In this document: in pieces, positions 5,302 through 6,006 of the stretch | Numbering within the stretch: the first letter of the stretch is position 1 | Layout: every line of letters begins with the position of its first letter | From: Saprospiraceae bacterium | GTDB taxonomy: Bacteria; Bacteroidota; Bacteroidia; Chitinophagales; Saprospiraceae | DNA: 6,006 nucleotides | Assembly (NCBI GenBank): GCA_947441325.1 | Contig: CANETR010000146.1 | Location: forward strand, 1-6,006 | Reading direction: 5' to 3' | The notes under the pieces: model-generated | Database searches by the model: none | Told to the model about the DNA's origin: nothing | What the model saw: only the letters and a program-made list of their open reading frames with translations | Made by a program: the position numbers and the translations under genes

Positions 5302-5691
5302 CTACTTTTCTTTATTAAGATCAAGCATCAGTTTATTAATGCACTTTATCAATGCTTTGTTCATTTCTTGATAGTCGATTATTTCAGTGCCTAAGTAAAC
5401 CCACATCCCGGCAATTTTTATGCCTTTTTCATCAAGAAAGAGCAATAGCCTTTCTTTATTGAGTCTTAGACATTCGCGCATCAACCTTTTCAGGCGGTTT
5501 CTATCAACAGCTTTTTTAAAGTGTTTTTTTGAAACAGAAAAAGCCGATTGCATGGTAAAACAGTCTTCAGTTAAAGATTTTACGTAGAAAAAACGAAGTG
5601 GAAAGGAACCTACAGACTGTTTTTCTTTGAACAGACTGCCTATTACTTTTCGGCTTTTGAGCCTTTCCTTTTTGTAAAATCTGGCTGACAC
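5302..5691 (-). CDS. rnpA: Ribonuclease P protein component
   Basis: This is the protein subunit of RNase P; it binds the catalytic RNA and helps it remove 5' leaders from pre-tRNAs. From GTG 5691 the product is 129 aa, beginning SARFYKKERLKSRKVIGSLF, which is the usual N-terminal block. FSVSKK (51-56) and the RNR signature AVDRNRLKRLMRE (61-73) follow. The open frame extends upstream to 5775, but only through a TTG, and the extra residues would be encoded by the strong hairpin at 5722-5755 and match nothing in the family. GTG 5691 is therefore the better start. No Shine-Dalgarno is visible. The gene lies 111 bp after rpmH and 19 bp before yidD, the conserved order. Confidence 0.93.
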   Translation of the reverse strand: MSARFYKKERLKSRKVIGSLFKEKQSVGSFPLRFFYVKSLTEDCFTMQSAFSVSKKHFKKAVDRNRLKRLMRECLRLNKERLLLFLDEKGIKIAGMWVYLGTEIIDYQEMNKALIKCINKLMLDLNKEK

Positions 5692-5713
5692 TATATAATT
5701 TGTAATACTGTAC

Positions 5714-5755
5714 AAAAAGACAAAACAGCCCGACACTGTGGTATCCGGCTGTTTT
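5714..5755 (-). terminator. Strong hairpin plus T-run between rpmH and rnpA (terminator or attenuator)
   Basis: On the minus strand a 9-bp stem AAAACAGCC/GGCTGTTTT is followed inward by one G-G mismatch and five more pairs (GATAC/GTGTC) closing on a CACA loop (5722-5755). TCTTTTT follows directly (5720-5714). The structure fits an intrinsic terminator after rpmH, and it stands 23-31 nt before the rnpA GTG. It probably lets L34 be made in excess over the RNase P protein by partial termination; that role is inferred. Confidence 0.75.
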
Positions 5756-5776
5756 GAACTATTATTTTTGACCAAG

Positions 5777-5796
5777 TTTTCCCAATCAAGGGAAAA
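5777..5796. other. Perfect 7-bp hairpin just after rpmH
   Basis: TTTTCCC (5777-5783)/GGGAAAA (5790-5796) with a 6-nt loop sits six bases after the rpmH stop codon. On the minus strand it lacks a T-run; on the plus strand it is followed by TCTTTTTTATTT. It may protect the rpmH 3' end or stop antisense transcription. Confidence 0.5.
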
Positions 5797-5802
5797 TCTT
5801 TT

Positions 5803-5964
5803 TTATTTCAATAGGGCGCGTCTTTCGTCGGAAACGGTAAGTCTTTTACGACCCTTGCCACGACGGCGGGCCAATACTTTGCGACCATTTTTGGTGCTCA
5901 TGCGCTCACGAAAACCATGTTTGTTAACACGGCGGCGTTTTGAAGGTTGGTAGGTACGTTTCAT
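5803..5964 (-). CDS. rpmH: 50S ribosomal protein L34
   Basis: This 53-aa, extremely basic ribosomal protein of the large subunit is easily overlooked because of its size. It begins [20 protein letters not shown] and continues [20 protein letters not shown] (21-40), which is the near-universal L34 sequence (MKRTyQPs.rkR...hGFr.RM.t..Gr.vl..RR.kGR..L). The C-terminal tail [12 protein letters not shown] is a little longer than in proteobacterial L34. The start is ATG 5962-5964 and the stop TAA 5803-5805. It heads the minus-strand cluster with rnpA and yidD. The 42 bp upstream, to the window edge, show no clear promoter box. Confidence 0.98.
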   Translation of the reverse strand: MKRTYQPSKRRRVNKHGFRERMSTKNGRKVLARRRGKGRKRLTVSDERRALLK

Positions 5965-6006
5965 TTTTCTGAATGTTTCTTTATGATATTATCAAGGCAA
6001 CAGCCT

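Noticed and set aside
5738..5953. Plus-strand frame of 71 codons opposite rpmH
   Set aside because: It is antisense to the unmistakable L34 gene and arises from its Arg-rich codons.

Overview
The window looks like chromosomal DNA from an AT-rich member of the Bacteroidota, probably a Cytophagales- or Flavobacteriia-like organism; the exact lineage is my guess. Supporting signs are Bacteroidota-style promoter words (TAnnTTTG at -7), start codons mostly preceded by A/T-rich sequence without Shine-Dalgarno motifs, exported proteins with lipoboxes, and the sequence character of the rpmH, rnpA and yidD products.

Region 1 (1-1060) is a mobile or repeat island. A solitary IS200-type Y1 transposase gene (RAYT-like, minus strand, 225-656) sits between two direct copies of a palindrome-rich repeat (25-221 and 790-986, seven substitutions by eye). 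The repeat carries REP-like hairpins and continues as a further tandem unit to about 1040. The transposase has Arg in place of the second His of its HUH motif, so it may be inactive. A good promoter lies just upstream of it.

Region 2 (1060-2371) holds an AT-rich leader with an inverted repeat and a TAnnTTTG box, then a secreted outer-membrane beta-barrel gene (1303-1965, plus) with a textbook intrinsic terminator. After that comes about 360 bp of non-coding DNA with a 32-bp direct repeat pair and repeated GGATT/GCAGAT words.

Region 3 (2372-3730) has two tandem paralogous plus-strand genes of about 141-144 aa, with WIDG and GPGEMR motifs, that I place tentatively in the small eRF1-domain-like ('translational machinery / host-attachment') group. 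They converge with, and overlap by a shared TTAA, a minus-strand gene for a four-helix membrane protein of unknown function.

Region 4 (3800-5964, all minus) is a compact cluster that reads rpmH (L34) - rnpA (RNase P protein) - yidD (membrane insertion factor) - small cysteine-containing lipoprotein - SdiA-regulated/YjiK-like beta-propeller lipoprotein. rpmH is short and easily missed. Two hairpins separate rpmH from rnpA, and the second is followed by a T-run, so it probably attenuates transcription into rnpA and the genes downstream. The first three genes are the ancient ribosome/RNase P/membrane-insertion cluster; the two lipoprotein genes appear to be a lineage-specific extension in place of the yidC found there in many other bacteria.

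I see no CRISPR array, tRNA, rRNA or clear defence system. The most unusual items are the transposase/repeat island with its altered catalytic motif, and the tandem eRF1-like pair in which one copy is His-rich.
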